Notes under the pieces: generated by a model
The model's database searches: none
Told to the model about the DNA's origin: nothing
What the model saw: only the letters and a program-made list of their open reading frames with translations
In this document: positions 1 through 11,672 of the stretch, piece after piece
How the letters are laid out: every line of letters begins with the position of its first letter
Numbering within the stretch: position 1 is the first letter of the stretch
Source: Nocardia neocaledoniensis
Lineage (GTDB): Bacteria > Actinomycetota > Actinomycetes > Mycobacteriales > Mycobacteriaceae
Reading direction: 5' to 3'
Assembly: GCF_003182135.1 (NCBI RefSeq)
Contig: NZ_QGTL01000001.1
Location: 744,001 to 808,000 of the forward strand
Length of the DNA stretch: 64,000 bases
Translations under genes and position numbers: made by a program

Positions 1-224
1 GCGTCGCGTTCGGTCTCGGCCTGCTCGATCGCGCCGTCGTGGGTCTCGTCCCCGCCGCCGTAGCGGATGCCGACGTGGCAGTGCGCGTCGACCAGACCCG
101 GGACGATCCACCCTGTGCGGCACAGCGTTTCGGCTCCGGGCACCGGCTCGAAGGTCACGGCGCCGTCGACGACCCAGAGGTCACGTTCGGAATCACCGGG
201 GAGAACCACACCACGCAGATGCAC
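1..224 (-). CDS. Amidohydrolase family protein, N-terminal part (runs off the window)
   Basis: The first 224 bases, read on the minus strand, give an N-terminus containing GWIVPGLVDAHCHVG, the metal-binding DAHxH signature of the amidohydrolase superfamily. It is preceded by a short strand-rich segment with DLWVVDG, typical of imidazolonepropionase/dihydroorotase-like enzymes. The start is taken as GTG at 222-224 because TGGAGG lies 5 nt upstream. The substrate cannot be told from this fragment. The gene sits downstream of ffh, as an amidohydrolase-like gene does in M. tuberculosis (Rv2915c), which supports orthology. The active-site half of the protein lies outside the window. Confidence 0.85.
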   Translation of the reverse strand, partial: MHLRGVVLPGDSERDLWVVDGAVTFEPVPGAETLCRTGWIVPGLVDAHCHVGIRYGGGDETHDGAIEQAETERD

Positions 225-436
225 ACGAACCTCCAGACGTCGGCCTGGATCCGAACCTACCGCGCCCGATCCGCGTACGCACACGGGCGCCATCCGATCG
301 CGTCACCACCCGATGCGGGTCTCCCGCCGCAGGCCTCACCGCCGATGCGAGCCGCGCGACCAGTGGACTCCACGCTCCGCACCGGACGCGCTCGAGATCG
401 GCAACACACAGCTTTCGCGACCGCGCGGAGCGGCCG

Positions 437-1255
437 CTACTCGGCGCTCGGGCTGCTGTCGAGAAAGACCCGCACGGCCGTGATGCGTGGGCTGTCCGCC
501 GCGAAGTCGACGAAAGCGATGCCCCGCGCGGAGCCGATGCGCACGCTCGCGCTCACCGTGCGGCCCGCGGCGATCAGTTTGTCCCACGTCATCCCGCGCG
601 CCCGGTCGGCGAAGTCCGCGATTGAGAGCGGGTTCCCGGCGGGAAGCTCGAGCACGGTGCGCTCGTCGAGCAGCGCCCGCACGCCGTCGACGTCACCGGA
701 CGCGGCCGCCGCGAACAGCGCCGCGACCGCCCGCTTGCCCCGGCCGCCGATGCCGCGCAGCGCGCGCATCATGCCCAGCGCGCCGCCGACGCCGAGCTCA
801 CCGATCAGCTGTGGCCCGAGCTTCGCGCCCGCGAGCATCCCCGAGGGGCCGGTGCGCACCAGCCGTCCGATCATCACGCCGAGTTCCCAGTGCGCGGCGA
901 GCCGCGCGATCCGCCAGCCGCCGTCGGTCGCCACCAGGTCGTAGCGCAGGTGCATGGGCACCGAGACGGTGGCGCCCGTCGACATGGTCGTCTCGATGTG
1001 CAGGTCGCGCACGACCGTGTGCCCGGCGACGATGTCGCGCTCGACCCGGAAGGCGATGTCGTTGGGCGCGATGAACACGTTATAGAAACGCGAGATGGCC
1101 TCGGGGCCGATGTGCTCGCGGGAACCGTAGGGGTCGTGCACGGCGGCCTGGTCGGCGAACAGACCGACCCAGGCGGCCTTGTCGTGCGCCGCCACGGCAC
1201 GCGGGGATGCCAGCACCGCCGCCAGCAGGTCTTCAGCGGTCCGGTCGACCGGCAT
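437..1255 (-). CDS. NTF2/SnoaL-like (ketosteroid-isomerase fold) protein
   Basis: 272 residues. The first ~130 residues resemble a SnoaL/NTF2-like domain: an N-terminal helix, 'WVGLFADQAAVHDPYGSREHIG', then strands with 'HLRYDLVATDGGWRIARLAAHWE'. The C-terminal half (from about residue 160) has a second, weaker NTF2-like pattern ('AAASGDVDGVRALL'), so this may be a duplicated-fold protein. The ATG start is backed by GGAGGA 7 nt upstream. The fold covers ketosteroid isomerases, dehydratases and polyketide cyclases, and no catalytic residue set identifies the reaction. The gene is divergent from a steroid 5-alpha-reductase-like gene across a KstR-type palindrome, so a role in steroid transformation is a reasonable inference. 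Confidence 0.75.
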   Translation of the reverse strand: MPVDRTAEDLLAAVLASPRAVAAHDKAAWVGLFADQAAVHDPYGSREHIGPEAISRFYNVFIAPNDIAFRVERDIVAGHTVVRDLHIETTMSTGATVSVPMHLRYDLVATDGGWRIARLAAHWELGVMIGRLVRTGPSGMLAGAKLGPQLIGELGVGGALGMMRALRGIGGRGKRAVAALFAAAASGDVDGVRALLDERTVLELPAGNPLSIADFADRARGMTWDKLIAAGRTVSASVRIGSARGIAFVDFAADSPRITAVRVFLDSSPSAE

Positions 1256-1296
1256 GTGCGTCCTCCATTATCGCTCGCCCCCTGCGCCATCCATGA

Positions 1297-1310
1297 TAGA
1301 ACGTGTTCTA
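1297..1310. promoter_or_regulatory. Candidate KstR operator (TAGAACGTGTTCTA)
   Basis: Inverted repeat with perfect 6-bp arms TAGAAC/GTTCTA and a 2-bp centre. It matches the TnnAACnnGTTnnA consensus known for KstR, the TetR repressor of cholesterol catabolism in mycobacteria and rhodococci. It lies between divergent starts, 42 bp from the NTF2-like gene and 49 bp from the reductase, so one bound dimer could control both. The match is seen in the sequence; KstR control is inferred. Confidence 0.75.
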
Positions 1311-1358
1311 GTTTTGCGTCGCCGATCGTGGCAGGCGCCTGTTGGACAGAGGATCTCG

Positions 1359-2150
1359 ATGGACTGGTACACCGGGAACACGACCTACGACACGGTGCTG
1401 GCCATCGCCTTCGCCTTCGCCGCGTTCGTCATCGTGGGTGGGTTGTTCGCGCAGAGCCCGTACGGCCGCTTCGCCTCGAACGCGGTGGGCTTCAATCTCA
1501 ATCCCAAGCTGGGCTGGTGGCTGATGGAGTTGCCCGCGACCGTCGTGTTCGCGGTCTTCTACCTGAGCGGCCCCGACCGCTTCGAGCCCGTTCCGCTGGT
1601 GTTGGCCGCGATCTGGGTGCTGCACTACGGCAATCGCGGCTGGTTCTTCCCGCTCTCGATTCGGCAGGTGCCGGGCAAGAAGAGCACCTTCAACGTGTCG
1701 GTCGTCGGGGCGGGCGTGTTCGTGACGGCCCTGCACGGGTACCTCAACGGCGCCTTCTTCAGCAACGACTACAAGAACCAGTACAGCACCGCGTGGCTCA
1801 CCGACCCGCGGTTCCTGATCGGGCTGGTGGTGTATCTGGGCGGGTTCGCGCTGCTGGTGCGGTCGGAATCGATCGTGCGGAACCTGCGCGACAAGGACGA
1901 CCCCGGCGCCGCCGAGTACCGCGTTCCGCACGGCGGGGGCTTCCGCTTCGTCAGCAGCCCGGCCTATCTCGGCGAGCTGATCGCGTGGGCCGGGTTCGCG
2001 CTGCTCACCTGGTCGCTGGCCGGCGTGGCGATCTTCCTGATCACCGCGGGCAACCTGGTGCCCCGCGCGTTCGCGACCCATCGCTGGTACCGCGAGAAGT
2101 TCGCCGACTACCCGGCGAACCGAAAGGCGTTGATCCCCGGCGTGATCTGA
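1359..2150 (+). CDS. Steroid 5-alpha-reductase-like membrane protein (3-oxo-5-alpha-steroid 4-dehydrogenase family)
   Basis: 263 residues with about six hydrophobic segments. The C-terminal third carries the steroid-reductase signature: 'SSPAYLGELIAWAGFALLTWS', then 'TAGNLVPRAFATHRWYREKF' and 'DYPANRKALIP' at the very end. This resembles animal SRD5A1/2, where this region binds NADPH. The expected reaction is NADPH-dependent reduction of the delta-4 double bond of a 3-ketosteroid in the membrane; the substrate here is unproven. ATG at 1359 is chosen because GAGG lies 6 nt upstream and the N-terminus then matches the family length. An earlier in-frame ATG at 1179 lies inside the divergent gene and is unlikely. 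The divergent promoter holds a KstR-like palindrome. Confidence 0.85.
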   Translation: MDWYTGNTTYDTVLAIAFAFAAFVIVGGLFAQSPYGRFASNAVGFNLNPKLGWWLMELPATVVFAVFYLSGPDRFEPVPLVLAAIWVLHYGNRGWFFPLSIRQVPGKKSTFNVSVVGAGVFVTALHGYLNGAFFSNDYKNQYSTAWLTDPRFLIGLVVYLGGFALLVRSESIVRNLRDKDDPGAAEYRVPHGGGFRFVSSPAYLGELIAWAGFALLTWSLAGVAIFLITAGNLVPRAFATHRWYREKFADYPANRKALIPGVI

Positions 2151-2163
2151 GCCGGAACACGCC

Positions 2164-2196
2164 AACGCCCGCGACCGGAATTCGGTCGCGGGCGTT
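2164..2196. terminator. Bidirectional hairpin terminator
   Basis: 14-bp perfect stem (AACGCCCGCGACCG and its complement) with a 5-nt GAATT loop. It sits between the convergent ends of the reductase gene and ffh, with TTGTCT following on the + strand. It could serve both genes. Confidence 0.8.
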
Positions 2197-2205
2197 GTCT
2201 GTCTA

Positions 2206-3768
<1,563 letters not shown>

Positions 3769-3823
3769 CGATCGCGCTCCTGATCTGAAAGGGACCTCTA
3801 TTGCCCTCCCAGGGTAATGGGTG

Positions 3824-4138
3824 TTATTCCCGGTGGCGCACGTGCGGTGGCATGCTGCGGCGCAACTCGTGATTCTCGATGTTCACCAGATACACCGCTT
3901 CCCTGCCGGTGAGGCCGAGTTCGCGGGCGAGTGTCTCGATGCGCTGCCATTCGGCGTCGGGGCTGTCCTCGTGGTGGGAGGTCGTGGAGGCGATGGTCAT
4001 CGCCGCCAGTGCCTGCGCCCCGGTGAGGGTGCGTCCCGGTAGCCACGAAACAACCCACAGGTCACCGCCGACGCACCGCGCGATGTGCGCGGTGGCGTCG
4101 CTGGTCATCATCGATGCGGACACGACTTCGATAGCCAC
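3824..4138 (-). CDS. Small hypothetical protein between ffh and glnD
   Basis: 104 residues from a GTG start with a GGGGAG ribosome site 7 nt upstream. The N-terminus forms strands with two Cys/Trp-containing segments ('IARCVGGDLWVVSWLPG') followed by helical stretches ('AEWQRIETLARELGLTGREAVYLVNI'). There is no signal peptide or membrane segment. I do not recognise a family. It reads in the same direction as ffh, about 55 bp upstream of it, and may be co-transcribed. The codon pattern (G/C-rich third positions) looks like a real gene. Confidence 0.6.
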   Translation of the reverse strand: MAIEVVSASMMTSDATAHIARCVGGDLWVVSWLPGRTLTGAQALAAMTIASTTSHHEDSPDAEWQRIETLARELGLTGREAVYLVNIENHELRRSMPPHVRHRE

Positions 4139-4271
4139 GGATCTGCTCCCCTCTGGACGGGTGACAGCCAGACCTTTCGAATGCTATAGGTCCATCCGCG
4201 ACTTATCGGGCAACGCGGACTCATTGCGGGGCAACCTGATAGCAATCGGTGGTGAAAATGTGTCCTACCGC

Positions 4272-6716
4272 TCAGTCGGCTGCGTTCTCCGCCGGTGGCG
4301 GCGTTGGCGCCGGTCGGGGCACCACATCCAGGACGGCCTTCTCGATGCGGGCGCGTAGCTGAGGACTGTCGGCGTCGCCGAGATCGAGGCAGAAGGCGTC
4401 GACCACGGCCGAACCCATCGTCACCACCTTGGCCCACCGCACATTCGCGCCCGCCGTGGCGAAGACCCCGGCCAGCCTGCTGAGCAGGCCCACCCGGTCC
4501 TCGGCGCGCAGTTCCAGGATCACCTGGCCCGGCACGCTCGTGTCGAACCAGATCAAGCGCGGGGCGGCCTGCGCGTAGGGTCCGGGACCGGCGCCTACCG
4601 CCTCACCTTCGCGTTTGGCCAGTGTCGAGGACAGGTCGAGCGCACCCGAGGTCGCCCGGATCAGTTCCTGGCGCAGCAGGCCCGCGTCGGGCGGATCGCC
4701 GAACTTCGGTGTCACGACGAAGGTGTTGACCGCCGAGTCCCCCGCCCCGCCGAGGTCGGCCGAGAGCACCCGCAGCGCGTGCAGGGCCAGCACGCCCGCC
4801 GCGTCGGAGAGCAGGCCGGGTTCGTCGGGCGCGATGACGGTGACGACGTAGGTGTGCTTGCTCTCGCCCGGCGTCAGGGTGACGTGCACGCCGCCCGCGC
4901 GGGCCTTGTCCAGCAGGGCCGGGTCGATCGGTTCCGGCTGCGGCAGAGGCTCGCCCGCCATGACGAGCTTGCAGCGCCGCACGAGATCGCCGATCAGCGC
5001 GGCCTTCCATTCACCCCACACGCCGGGCCCGGTCGCCATCGAATCGGCCTCGGCCAGCGCGTGCAGCAGCTCGAGCAGGCCGACGTCGCCGTCGAGGGCG
5101 TCGGCGACGAAGCGGACGGTCTCCGGATCGGCGAGGTCGCGCCGGGTCGCGGTGTCGGGCAGCAGCAGGTGGTGGCGCACGATCGCGCTGAGCGTGCGCA
5201 CGTCCGAGGGCCACAGGCCGAGCCTGCGCCCGATGTGGGTGGCCAGTTCCGCGCCGACGACGCTGTGGTCGCCCGCCCTGCCCTTGCCGATGTCGTGCAG
5301 CAGCGCGCCGAGGATGAGCAGGTCGGGGCGGGCGACCCGGGTGCTCAGGCCGCTCGCGTAGGCCACCGTCTCCATCAGGTGCCGGTCCACGGTCCAGGTG
5401 TGCAGCGCGTCGCGCGGCGGCAGGTCACGGACCGCGCCCCACTCGGGGAAGAGCCTGCCCCACAGACCCGTACGGTCCAGCGCCTCGACGGCGTCGATGC
5501 TGCCCCGGCCCGCGCCGAGCAGCACGAGCAGGTCGTTGAGCGCGTCCTTGGGCCACGGCTCGCGCAGTTCGGGGGCGTCCTCGGAGAGCCGGTTGAGCGT
5601 GGTCGCCGACATCGGCAGGCCGGTCTGCGCCGAGGCCGCCGCGACGCGCGGGATCAGGCCGGGGTCGCGCTGCGGACGGGCGTCCCTGGCCAGCACCACC
5701 TCGCCGGCGTGCTCGACCACCCCCTCATCGAGTGGTCGGCGCACCGGCATGCGGCGCAGCCTGGCCAGGCCGCGGCGCGGCAGCGCGTTGGCCGCGGTCC
5801 GCAGGCCGACATCGGTGGAGTAGCTCACCGTGCGGGCCGAATCGCTCAGCGTGCGGGCCAGATCGAAGCGGTCGCCGATGCGCAGCGCGGCGCCGATCTC
5901 GTCGGCGTCCTGGGCGCGCAGCTGGTCGCGGGCGCGCCCGGCGACGCGGTGCAGTTCGGTCCGCACGTCCAGCAGTCTGCGATGGGCCTGCTTCAGTCCC
6001 CCGCCGGGGACCTCGGGACCCAGGCCCGGCATGGCGTCGGTGAGCTGGGCGATGGCGAGCGCGTCGAGCAGCTGGATGTCGCGCAGGCCGCCGCGCCCGT
6101 TCTTCAGGTCGGGTTCGGCGCGGTGGGCTATCTCGCCGCTGCGCTGCCAGCGGGCCTTGGTCTGGGCGATGAGTTCGTCGAAACGGGACCGGATGCCGGT
6201 CCGCCATTCCCGGCGCACGCCGCCGATGAGCAGGTTGGACAGGTCCTCGTCACCGACGATGTGCCTGGCCTCGAGCAGGCCGAGCCCCGCGATCAGGTCG
6301 TCGGCGGCGACCCGCAGCGCCTGCGGCACGGTGCGCACGCTGTGGTCGAGCTTGATGTGGGCGTCCCAGAGCGGGTACCAGAGCTGGTCGGCGACCTCCG
6401 AGACCACCGCCGGGTCGACGTCGTCGTGCAACAGCACCAGGTCCAGGTCGGAGTACGGCAGCATCTCGCGCCGGCCGAGGCCACCCACCGCGACGACGGC
6501 GAGGCCGCTGTCGGCGGTGATGCCCAGTTCGTTGCCCTTGCTCGTGAGCCACAGTTCGAACAGATCGACCAGGGCCGAGCGCAGGGATTCCGGATCGAGC
6601 CGCGGATTGCGGGTGCCCGCCCCCTCGAGCAGCTGCGCCCTGGCCTTGACCAGGTCGGCCGCCCCGTTGTGCTGAATACCGCCGTTCTGTTGTGCCACAG
6701 TCCCACCGCCATTCAT
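4272..6716 (-). CDS. glnD: [Protein-PII] nucleotidyltransferase GlnD
   Basis: 814 residues. It modifies and demodifies PII protein GlnB according to nitrogen status; in actinobacteria the modification is generally adenylylation. The nucleotidyltransferase motif GGLGRRE...[11 protein letters not shown] is at about 78-98. A GlnE/GlnD-linked middle region and an HD phosphohydrolase motif ([14 protein letters not shown]) follow. Two ACT-type glutamine-sensing repeats end the protein ('[20 protein letters not shown]' and '[21 protein letters not shown]'). It lies downstream of glnB, separated by a strong hairpin. The ATG at 6716 is annotated; a GTG six codons later (6698) with a GGTGGGA ribosome site is an alternative. 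Confidence 0.96.
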   Translation of the reverse strand: MNGGGTVAQQNGGIQHNGAADLVKARAQLLEGAGTRNPRLDPESLRSALVDLFELWLTSKGNELGITADSGLAVVAVGGLGRREMLPYSDLDLVLLHDDVDPAVVSEVADQLWYPLWDAHIKLDHSVRTVPQALRVAADDLIAGLGLLEARHIVGDEDLSNLLIGGVRREWRTGIRSRFDELIAQTKARWQRSGEIAHRAEPDLKNGRGGLRDIQLLDALAIAQLTDAMPGLGPEVPGGGLKQAHRRLLDVRTELHRVAGRARDQLRAQDADEIGAALRIGDRFDLARTLSDSARTVSYSTDVGLRTAANALPRRGLARLRRMPVRRPLDEGVVEHAGEVVLARDARPQRDPGLIPRVAAASAQTGLPMSATTLNRLSEDAPELREPWPKDALNDLLVLLGAGRGSIDAVEALDRTGLWGRLFPEWGAVRDLPPRDALHTWTVDRHLMETVAYASGLSTRVARPDLLILGALLHDIGKGRAGDHSVVGAELATHIGRRLGLWPSDVRTLSAIVRHHLLLPDTATRRDLADPETVRFVADALDGDVGLLELLHALAEADSMATGPGVWGEWKAALIGDLVRRCKLVMAGEPLPQPEPIDPALLDKARAGGVHVTLTPGESKHTYVVTVIAPDEPGLLSDAAGVLALHALRVLSADLGGAGDSAVNTFVVTPKFGDPPDAGLLRQELIRATSGALDLSSTLAKREGEAVGAGPGPYAQAAPRLIWFDTSVPGQVILELRAEDRVGLLSRLAGVFATAGANVRWAKVVTMGSAVVDAFCLDLGDADSPQLRARIEKAVLDVVPRPAPTPPPAENAAD

Positions 6717-6719
6717 GCG

Positions 6720-6765
6720 GGCGGCCCCGCCCCGACCGGTCGTTTCCGGTGGGAGCGGGGCCGCC
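6720..6765 (-). terminator. Strong hairpin between glnB and glnD
   Basis: Outer arms of 11 bp (6720-6730 with 6755-6765) enclose a second paired block (ACCGG/CCGGT). There is no U-run. Its place just after glnB suggests it attenuates read-through into glnD, so glnD may be expressed at a lower level than amt-glnB. Confidence 0.6.
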
Positions 6766-6798
6766 GCTCGATCGTTGTCGCCGGATGGCGCTCCCGAA

Positions 6799-8489
<1,691 letters not shown>

Positions 8490-8561
8490 CTTGTGTTCCT
8501 CCTCATCTCGGGCCCCGCCGATTCCGGCAAAAGGACCTGTACAGAAGGGTCGCCACTCGGT

Positions 8562-8599
8562 GTTTCATCCGTTGAGCTGTGGTGTTTCACCTGCGTGAA
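8562..8599 (-). promoter_or_regulatory. Candidate GlnR box upstream of amt
   Basis: On the minus strand, TTCAC-n6-GAAAC (8599-8584) is followed exactly 22 bp on by a second GAAAC (8566-8562). The known actinobacterial GlnR layout is gTnAC-n6-GaAAC with 22-bp periodicity between repeated units. The fourth half-site is poor. The rest of the 8490-8760 gap holds the ftsY terminator and nothing else I can name. Confidence 0.6.
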
Positions 8600-8715
8600 C
8601 GGATGGCGCTGTTGTGTTGCTTCCACGTTTCAGGCGGTAGACCAGCAGGTATGTGCTCACCGTGAGGTCGGTGCGGATGTGCGCGCCGACGTGGGCTTTC
8701 GCCGGGAAAACAAGC

Positions 8716-8750
8716 GGTGCCCGCCCGATCGCGGGGATCGGACGGGCACC
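8716..8750 (-). terminator. Terminator after ftsY
   Basis: 15-bp stem with one C-A mismatch (GGTGCCCGCCCGATC / GATCGGACGGGCACC) and loop GCGGG, starting 11 bp past the ftsY stop. Confidence 0.7.
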
Positions 8751-8760
8751 GTAGGCGGTT

Positions 8761-10260
8761 CTACTGTTGCGTGCCGCCGAGCAGCGCGTCGACGAACGCG
8801 CCAGGCTCGAACGGCGCGAGGTCGTCGGCGCCCTCGCCGAGGCCGACCAGCTTCACCGGCACGCCGAGTTCGTGCTGCACCTGGAAGACGATGCCGCCCT
8901 TGGCCGTGCCGTCCAGCTTCGTCAACACCACGCCGGTGATGTCGACGACGTCGGCGAACACCCTGGCCTGCATCAGGCCGTTCTGGCCGACGGTGGAGTC
9001 CAGGACCAGCAGGACCTCGTCGACCTCGGCCTTCTTCTCCACGACGCGCTTGACCTTGCCCAGCTCGTCCATCAGGCCGGTCTTGGTGTGCAGCCGGCCC
9101 GCGGTGTCGATGAGGACGGCGTCGACGCCGCGATCGATACCCGCGGTGACGGCGTCGAAGGCGACGGCGGCCGGATCGGCGGCCTCCTTGCCGCGCACGG
9201 TCTCGGCGCCGACGCGCTCACCCCAGGTCTGCAGCTGATCGGCGGCCGCGGCGCGGAAGGTGTCGGCCGCGCCGAGCAGCACCCGGCGCCCGTCGGCGAC
9301 GAGCACGCGGGCCAGCTTGCCGGTGGTGGTGGTCTTGCCGGTGCCGTTCACGCCGACGACCAGCAGGATCGCCGGGTGATCGGCGTGCGGCAGGGCGTGG
9401 ATCGAGCGATCCAGTTCGGGGCGCAGCGCCTCGATCAGCACGTCACGCAGGGTGGTGCGGGCCTGCTCCGGGGTGCGGACGCTGCGCGAGGCCATCTCCT
9501 CGCGCAGGCGTCCGACGATCTTGGCGGTGCTGGCGGTGCCGATGTCGGCGAGGACGAGGGTGTCCTCGATCTCCTCCCACGAGTCCTCGTCGAGGTCACC
9601 GCCGCCGAGCAGGCCGAGCAGGCTCTTGCCGACGGCGTTCTGGGAGCGGGACAGGCGGCCGCGCAGGCGCTCGAGGCGGCCGGTGGTGGGATCGATGTGC
9701 TCGATCTCGGTGGCGACCGCGTCGGCCTCGGTGGGCGCGGTCTCGGCCGGAGCGGTGTCGGCGGGGGCGGGCTCTGTCGGGGCGGTGTCGGCCGGAGCCG
9801 TGTCGGTCGGCGCCGGTTCCGGAGCGGTGTCGGTCGGCGCGGTGTCGGTGGGCGCGGTATCGGTCGGCGCGGTCTCGGTGGTGTCGAGGGAGCTCAGGTC
9901 GTCGGGGACGACCAGGGGCTCGGCGCCCTGCACGTCGGCTTCGGGCAGCGGCACGTCGGTGATGCCGCGGCGCGGGGCGTCGCGCGGGACGGCGGCGTCG
10001 TCGCCGACATGCGGCTGGCCCTCGTCATCGGTGCGCTCGACGACCGGATCGGGGCGCGGCACCGTGGCCGCCGACCCACCCTGACTGAAACTGAAACCAC
10101 CGGAGGCGGTGTATCCGCCGGACCGGTCCGTCAGCTCCTTGTCCGGCTCCGGCGGCGCCAAGGAGATCTGGCGCCGCTTGTACAGGACGAAACCCGCGAC
10201 GAGCGCCACCAGCACAACGGCGGCGATCGCGGCGATCAGGATCCACGCTTGCGAACTCAC
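8761..10260 (-). CDS. ftsY: SRP receptor FtsY
   Basis: 499 residues. An N-terminal membrane helix (about 7-27) anchors the protein. An acidic linker follows, including a Thr/Ala/Pro/Asp low-complexity stretch with repeated TAPTD and PADTA units (about 130-185). The NG domain then has P-loop GVNGTGKTTTT, DTAGRLHTK and TKLDGTAKGG. It is the membrane receptor for the Ffh-ribosome complex. The start is GTG. Upstream 10261-10415 is a divergent promoter region shared with the DUF2237 gene. Confidence 0.97.
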   Translation of the reverse strand: MSSQAWILIAAIAAVVLVALVAGFVLYKRRQISLAPPEPDKELTDRSGGYTASGGFSFSQGGSAATVPRPDPVVERTDDEGQPHVGDDAAVPRDAPRRGITDVPLPEADVQGAEPLVVPDDLSSLDTTETAPTDTAPTDTAPTDTAPEPAPTDTAPADTAPTEPAPADTAPAETAPTEADAVATEIEHIDPTTGRLERLRGRLSRSQNAVGKSLLGLLGGGDLDEDSWEEIEDTLVLADIGTASTAKIVGRLREEMASRSVRTPEQARTTLRDVLIEALRPELDRSIHALPHADHPAILLVVGVNGTGKTTTTGKLARVLVADGRRVLLGAADTFRAAAADQLQTWGERVGAETVRGKEAADPAAVAFDAVTAGIDRGVDAVLIDTAGRLHTKTGLMDELGKVKRVVEKKAEVDEVLLVLDSTVGQNGLMQARVFADVVDITGVVLTKLDGTAKGGIVFQVQHELGVPVKLVGLGEGADDLAPFEPGAFVDALLGGTQQ

Positions 10261-10415
10261 CCGGCCGAGTCTATTTGGTCAGCGCATCACGGCACGTCGG
10301 CGGCGTCGGCGCGGCGGGTCGAGCGGCGAATCGGCGGCGACTCGCCGCGCCGGGGAAACACTACAGATTCGTTGTCCTGCGGAACTTCTGGCGCTCGACC
10401 CATAGGATCGGCGAC

Positions 10416-10805
10416 GTGACCGATCGAAACGTGCTTGGGGGGCCGCTGGAAGAGTGCGGCACCGATCCTCTCACGGGCTTCTACCGGGACGGCTGCTGCA
10501 GCACCGGTCCGGAGGATCTCGGCAGCCACACCGTGTGCACCGTCGTGACGGCGGAATTCCTGGAGCATCAGGCATCCATCGGCAACGACCTCAGTACTCC
10601 GCGACCCGAGAACAATTTCCCCGGCCTGCAACCGGGTGATCGCTGGTGCGTGGTCGCCGTGCGCTGGCTGCACGCCCACGAGGACGGCGTCGCCGCCCCG
10701 GTCGTGCTGGCCGCGACCCACGAGAACGCGCTGGAGGTCATCTCCATGGACATCCTCCGCAAATACGCGGTCGACGTCCCGGACGACGTCAGCGATCTGC
10801 TGTAG
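10416..10805 (+). CDS. DUF2237 family protein
   Basis: 129 residues. It contains the family pattern 'NVLGGPLEECGTDPLTGFYRDGCC' near the N-terminus, 'HTVCTVVTAEFL', and 'GDRWCVVAVRWLHAHEDG'. Several conserved cysteines (including a CC pair) hint at metal binding, but no function is established. GTG at 10416 is chosen because the protein then begins at the family's conserved N-terminus, with AGGA 9 nt upstream. Its 3' end overlaps the convergent TetR gene by 17 bp. Confidence 0.88.
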   Translation: MTDRNVLGGPLEECGTDPLTGFYRDGCCSTGPEDLGSHTVCTVVTAEFLEHQASIGNDLSTPRPENNFPGLQPGDRWCVVAVRWLHAHEDGVAAPVVLAATHENALEVISMDILRKYAVDVPDDVSDLL

Positions 10806-11562
10806 GCGCGGGGTGCCGTCGCCGGTGGGCCTTCTGCCGACAGGCCGGTGAGCAGTAGCGCGCGGGTCGGCCGGTGCCGGATCGGCGCACCGGTCCGGCG
10901 CAGACGGGACAGGTCGGCACAGCCGGACTTTCGTCACGGCGAGGGGTTTCGTCACGGTCGGCGCGGGCGGGTTCCGTCACGGATCGTGGATGCGCGCGCA
11001 GGGCTTCGAGCACGAGGACGACGCTCGGCGCGGGCGGACTGCCGACGGGCCGGAGTCGTTGGATCGCAACACATCCGGTGAACAGCTCGAGCACCTCGGC
11101 GACGGTCACATCGGGGCGCACCGATCCTTGACGCTGGGCGGCCGAGAGCAGTGCGCCGAGGGCGCGCTGGAAGCGGTTGCCCGCCCCGCGCAGCAATGCG
11201 CGGGGCCAGCCGTCGTCGGACTGCACCAGGTCACACAGGTCTTTGTTGCCCGGAGTGGTCACGATGACGTGCGTGCACAGCGCGAAGAAGGCGGCTCCGG
11301 GGTCCGGATCGGCGAGGTGCTCGCCGGCCAGCGCGGCGAGACGGTCGACCCGCTGCTGCATCACCGCTTCCAGGAGATCGGTTTTCGTCGGGAAGTGCCG
11401 GTGGACGGTGCCCGCACCCACCCCGGCCCTGCGGGCCACCTCCGCGAGTGAGACGGCGGCGCCGCGCTCGGCGAGCGCCCGCTGCGCGGCGGCGAGCACG
11501 AGGGCCCGGTTGCGCCGGGCGTCGGCCCTGAGCGCGGGTTCGACGCGACTGTCGGCGGTCAT
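10789..11562 (-). CDS. TetR-family regulator with C-terminal zinc-knuckle-like tail
   Basis: 257 residues. The N-terminal helix-turn-helix is clear ('AERGAAVSLAEVARRAGVG...TVHRHFPTKTDLLEAV'), followed by a ligand-binding helical domain. The last 40 residues add C218-x2-C221 ... C237-x3-C241 within 'RPARYCSPACRQKAHRRR', a zinc-binding-like, basic tail not normal for TetR proteins. ATG at 11562 is chosen over an in-frame upstream ATG that would overlap the divergent gene; AGGAAGG lies upstream. It is divergent from the NmrA-like gene and probably controls it through the 110-bp shared gap. Confidence 0.88.
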   Translation of the reverse strand: MTADSRVEPALRADARRNRALVLAAAQRALAERGAAVSLAEVARRAGVGAGTVHRHFPTKTDLLEAVMQQRVDRLAALAGEHLADPDPGAAFFALCTHVIVTTPGNKDLCDLVQSDDGWPRALLRGAGNRFQRALGALLSAAQRQGSVRPDVTVAEVLELFTGCVAIQRLRPVGSPPAPSVVLVLEALRAHPRSVTEPARADRDETPRRDESPAVPTCPVCAGPVRRSGTGRPARYCSPACRQKAHRRRHPAPTADR

Positions 11563-11672
11563 TTCGTTACGCCTTCCTGCACCACACCTGGTCGACCGGG
11601 GCGGCCCGCCCGTACCGTCCGGAATACGGGTCGACCGACCCGATTGTAGGGAACGAAACGGAGTTCGTCCGC

